From Streptomyces sp. NBC_01669 (lineage in GTDB: Bacteria; Actinomycetota; Actinomycetes; Streptomycetales; Streptomycetaceae): a stretch of DNA of 64,000 nt. This document shows, one piece after another, positions 61,635 through 64,000 of this stretch. The translations under genes and the position numbers were made by a program. The stretch spans positions 5,890,001-5,954,000 of the forward strand of contig NZ_JAPEQG010000001.1 in assembly GCF_026339735.1 (NCBI RefSeq), in the 5' to 3' direction. Each line of letters opens with the position of its first letter. Within the stretch, counting starts at the first letter, position 1. The notes beneath the pieces were generated by a model. It worked only from the letters and a program-made list of their open reading frames with translations, was not told the DNA's origin and made no database searches.

Positions 61635-62837
61635 TCAGCTCCCACGCGCGAGCGTCCCATCCGATGTGCGGTGGATCACCAGAGCAGCCGCGTCGTCGAG
61701 CTCATCGGAGGCATAGGCCAGCAGGTCGGCCCCGAGGTGGTCGATCAGCGCGCGCGGGGCTGCGGTTGCGAAGGGCCGGATGCGATCGGCGACGGGGTGG
61801 AAGGCACCGTCGCGATTGCGGGCTTCACTCACGCCGTCCGTATACAGCAACAGGCTGTCTCCGGTGCCGAACGGGACGACGTCGACGTGGTACCCGCCAC
61901 CAAGCAGCGCCGCGAGATTGAAGGGCGGAGACGGAGCAGTGGCTTCCAGTTCCCGGACGGTGCCGCCGCTCAGCAGCAGCAGCGGTGGCGGATGCCCGCA
62001 GGTGAGGAGGCGAAGGACGGCGCCGTCCTCGGGGATCTCCGCGAGCAGTCCGGTGGCGAAGCGTTCCTCGACCTCGCCGCTCTGGGCGGCGTACCGCTGG
62101 ATGCTCGTCTCGAGGCGGGCGGCCAGGGTGGGCAGATCGGGTGCGTCGTGGACCGCTTCGCGAAAGGCGCTCATCATGACGGACGCCACGTCCACCGCGG
62201 GCAGGCCCTTGCCGCGTACGTCGCCGATCATGAGCCGGATTCCGTACGGGGCGCGCTGGGCCTCGTAGAAGTCGCCGCCGATGCGGGCCTGCGCGGCGGC
62301 AGCAAGGTACATGGCGGCCATACGCGTGGGTCCCGGGCGGGACGGCAGTGGCCGCACCAGCGCGCGCTGTGCGGCCTCGTCGACGGAACGGAGGTCGGCC
62401 ATGGTGCGCTCCCCCATTTGGCGCACATGGCTGGCGTACATGGCCACCACAGTGACCAGGGCGATCGTTCCCATCGTCAGCCATGCCCTCGGCATGCCCA
62501 GGGCCCCCTTGTCGGCGATCAGTGCGATGTCCGTGGCAAGGGCAGCCATCCCGATCGTGCAGGTGCCGGCAGGACCCCAGCTCGCGGCCGCCAGAGCCGG
62601 TGGACCCACCAGGAACCGATTGAACGGCCAACTTTCCGGGTTGAAAAGGTCCACGATCACGGCTGCGGGAATCAGTGCCGGCGACGCCAGGCGCACCACG
62701 GTGAAGCCGAGACCGTGAGCAGGACGGCGGACCGCCCGGTCAGAGGCCACCCGACAGGCTCTCAGGCCATGGCCTTGCGGCTTGCCGCCATCGTGCCCCG
62801 TCGGCCACATGCCGGATGGCCCGGACAACGCCGACAC
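61635..62837 (-). CDS. Membrane-linked SpoIIE-type phosphatase
   Basis: A 400-residue protein. Three hydrophobic segments lie in the first 140 residues (IPAAVIVDLF..., ALAAASWGPAGTCTIGMAALATDIALI, WLTMGTIALVTVVAMYASHV). The PP2C domain starts around residue 175 (ARIGGDFYEA, GDVRGKGLPAVDVASV, LTCGHPPPLLLL, LLLYTDGVSEARNRDG, LDDAAALVIHR). Met1 at 62837 is weakly supported and Met10 at 62810 is an alternative. It is a third phosphatase of this group in the window and may relay membrane signals. Confidence 0.85.
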   Translation of the reverse strand: MSALSGPSGMWPTGHDGGKPQGHGLRACRVASDRAVRRPAHGLGFTVVRLASPALIPAAVIVDLFNPESWPFNRFLVGPPALAAASWGPAGTCTIGMAALATDIALIADKGALGMPRAWLTMGTIALVTVVAMYASHVRQMGERTMADLRSVDEAAQRALVRPLPSRPGPTRMAAMYLAAAAQARIGGDFYEAQRAPYGIRLMIGDVRGKGLPAVDVASVMMSAFREAVHDAPDLPTLAARLETSIQRYAAQSGEVEERFATGLLAEIPEDGAVLRLLTCGHPPPLLLLSGGTVRELEATAPSPPFNLAALLGGGYHVDVVPFGTGDSLLLYTDGVSEARNRDGAFHPVADRIRPFATAAPRALIDHLGADLLAYASDELDDAAALVIHRTSDGTLARGS

Positions 62838-62891
62838 GGCGCCACTCGCCCGTCCGGAGTCCGGGCTTCCGATGTACGTATGTCGCTTGGG

Positions 62892-63434
62892 TCAGTCGAG
62901 GTCCGCCCACGGCCCAGTGGTCTCGCCCTTGGGAATCCACAGCAGAGGCTGGCTCGCGCGGCAGTACTCCTCCGCCTCGTCCTCCCAGGGAAAGCGGCCG
63001 GCTCTGTCCGGCCAGAACAGTTGCGTGATCGGGAGCGGGGGAGCCTGGTAGAAATCGATCCCGGCGCCGAAGAAGTCCTGGTACCAGCTGGGGTGCACAG
63101 GGCGGACGGCGACCGAGTAGCCGTTCAGGATGTCGTCTCGTATCTGTTCCGGTTCGAGGGGGCGACCGTTCCGGATCTCGGACCCGGCCGTGTTGAGGAT
63201 GGTCATCATCGTTTCGACCCGGAGCCCGAAGACGCAGACCTCAGGACTGCGCAGGGTGTGCCACAGGCCGATGGAGTAGGCCCAGTCCGCCGGCGCATCG
63301 CCTTCGGCGCCGACGCCCATCACATGCCAGCCGAAGTCAGTCACGCTCGCCGATACACGGCTGTCGCGTTCCTCCCAGGCGGGACCCTCGGAGGGTGGTG
63401 CGCAGAGGAGGCAGGAACAGGGGGAGCCATCCAT
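62892..63434 (-). CDS. DUF4262 domain protein
   Basis: A 180-residue cytoplasmic protein of the DUF4262 family. It begins MDGSPCSCLLC (three cysteines). Then comes the family part: DFGWHVMGVGAEGDAPADWAYSIGLWHTLRSPEVCVFGL (about 33-71), PVHPSWYQDFFGAGIDFY and ITQLFWPDRAGRFPWE. The function is unknown. Confidence 0.85.
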   Translation of the reverse strand: MDGSPCSCLLCAPPSEGPAWEERDSRVSASVTDFGWHVMGVGAEGDAPADWAYSIGLWHTLRSPEVCVFGLRVETMMTILNTAGSEIRNGRPLEPEQIRDDILNGYSVAVRPVHPSWYQDFFGAGIDFYQAPPLPITQLFWPDRAGRFPWEDEAEEYCRASQPLLWIPKGETTGPWADLD

Positions 63435-63662
63435 CCGAGGAGGGTAGAGCCACCCCTGATCAAGAACGGCGACGGGCCGCCTGTGGGCCGTGCGAGGGCG
63501 CCCGAGGTCGAACGATGACGACCGACAGTGACAGGTGGGCTACGAGGACGAATGTGGAGGTCGCAGGTCAGAGGGGTGCGACCACGCGGGTTTCCCCCGA
63601 GGGGTAGCCGTCAGGCAAGATGGGATGTATCTGCCCACTCATCGATTGCCGGACGGTTTCTC

Positions 63663-64000
63663 TTGGCTGAGTACATCTACACGATGCGCAAGACGCGCAA
63701 GGCGCACGGCGACAAGGTGATCCTTGACGACGTCACGCTGAGCTTCCTGCCCGGCGCCAAGATCGGTGTGGTGGGCCCCAACGGTGCCGGTAAGTCCACG
63801 GTGCTGAAGATCATGGCCGGCCTGGAGCAGCCGTCCAACGGTGACGCGTTCCTGTCGCCCGGGTTCAGCGTCGGCATCCTCATGCAGGAGCCGCTGCTCG
63901 ACGAGTCGAAGACCGTCCTGGAGAACGTCCAGGACGGCGCCGCCGAGATCATGGGCAAGCTCAAGCGCTTCAACGAGGTCGCCGAGCTCATGGCGACCGA
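63663..64000 (+). CDS. ettA: Energy-dependent translational throttle protein EttA (ABC-F), N-terminal part
   Basis: Open to the window end, about 112 residues. TTG 63663 gives MAEYIYTMRKTRKAHGDKVILDDVTLSF, the normal EttA start. Walker A is GPNGAGKST (about residues 38-46). The segment GILMQEPLLDESKTVLENV is typical. ABC-F proteins act at the ribosomal E site and sense ATP. No strong ribosome site is visible. The second ATPase half lies outside. Confidence 0.92.
   Translation, partial: MAEYIYTMRKTRKAHGDKVILDDVTLSFLPGAKIGVVGPNGAGKSTVLKIMAGLEQPSNGDAFLSPGFSVGILMQEPLLDESKTVLENVQDGAAEIMGKLKRFNEVAELMAT

Overview
The window is high-GC actinobacterial DNA and almost certainly a Streptomyces chromosome. 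Supporting evidence is strong third-position GC bias, GTG and TTG starts, many ATGA/GTGA operon overlaps, a gamma-butyrolactone receptor/synthase pair, sporulation-type dynamin genes beside ssbB, a TQXA/LAxTG surface protein and several SpoIIE-type phosphatases. It opens inside one gene (ABC ATPase) and closes inside another (ABC-F protein EttA).

1-17 kb is core metabolism and stress: a polyamine-type ABC importer (ATPase end, lipoprotein, two permeases), a RecD2 helicase, citrate synthase, a copper export unit (CopZ-CopA behind a CsoR-type palindrome), a TetR/MMPL divergent pair, a zinc alcohol dehydrogenase, a small HTH protein and a secreted peptidoglycan-binding protein. 16.1-23.6 kb is a myo-inositol catabolic locus: an IolE-like gene divergent from iolC, an aldolase-like gene, iolB, iolD and mmsA, closed by a perfect 18-bp-stem terminator. 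iolG, a transporter and class II iolJ are not here.

23.6-40 kb is a mixed region: membrane proteins, DUF4291, a maleylpyruvate-isomerase/SCP2-type protein, a secreted hydrolase fused to an ABC ATPase with its permease, a VWA lipoprotein, DUF1906 and DUF1772 proteins, a NarL-type two-component pair, a secreted phospholipase A2 and a large multi-sensor phosphatase.

40.1-54.4 kb is accessory. An intact gamma-butyrolactone switch (ScbR-like, AfsA-like, NAD-dependent reductase) is followed directly by three decayed genes: a Tat FAD-linked oxidase, an HxlR regulator and a macrolide-type glycosyltransferase. They look like the remains of a biosynthetic cluster. Then come another SpoIIE phosphatase, a MITE-like hairpin, an intact IS630-family element that landed just upstream of an XRE regulator, integrase fossils, and an arsenic set (ArsI, ArsR, aquaglyceroporin, ArsC, broken ArsN acetyltransferase). 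The set ends at a dead integrase beside tRNA-Arg(UCU), which suggests tRNA-targeted island insertion.

54.7-64 kb returns to the core: dynA-dynB, ssbB, a thioester surface protein, a GYD protein, a third phosphatase, a DUF4262 protein and ettA.

A cross-cutting observation is that short dispersed or palindromic repeats lie in frame inside two otherwise conserved enzymes (CopA and IolC), where they lengthen the proteins.
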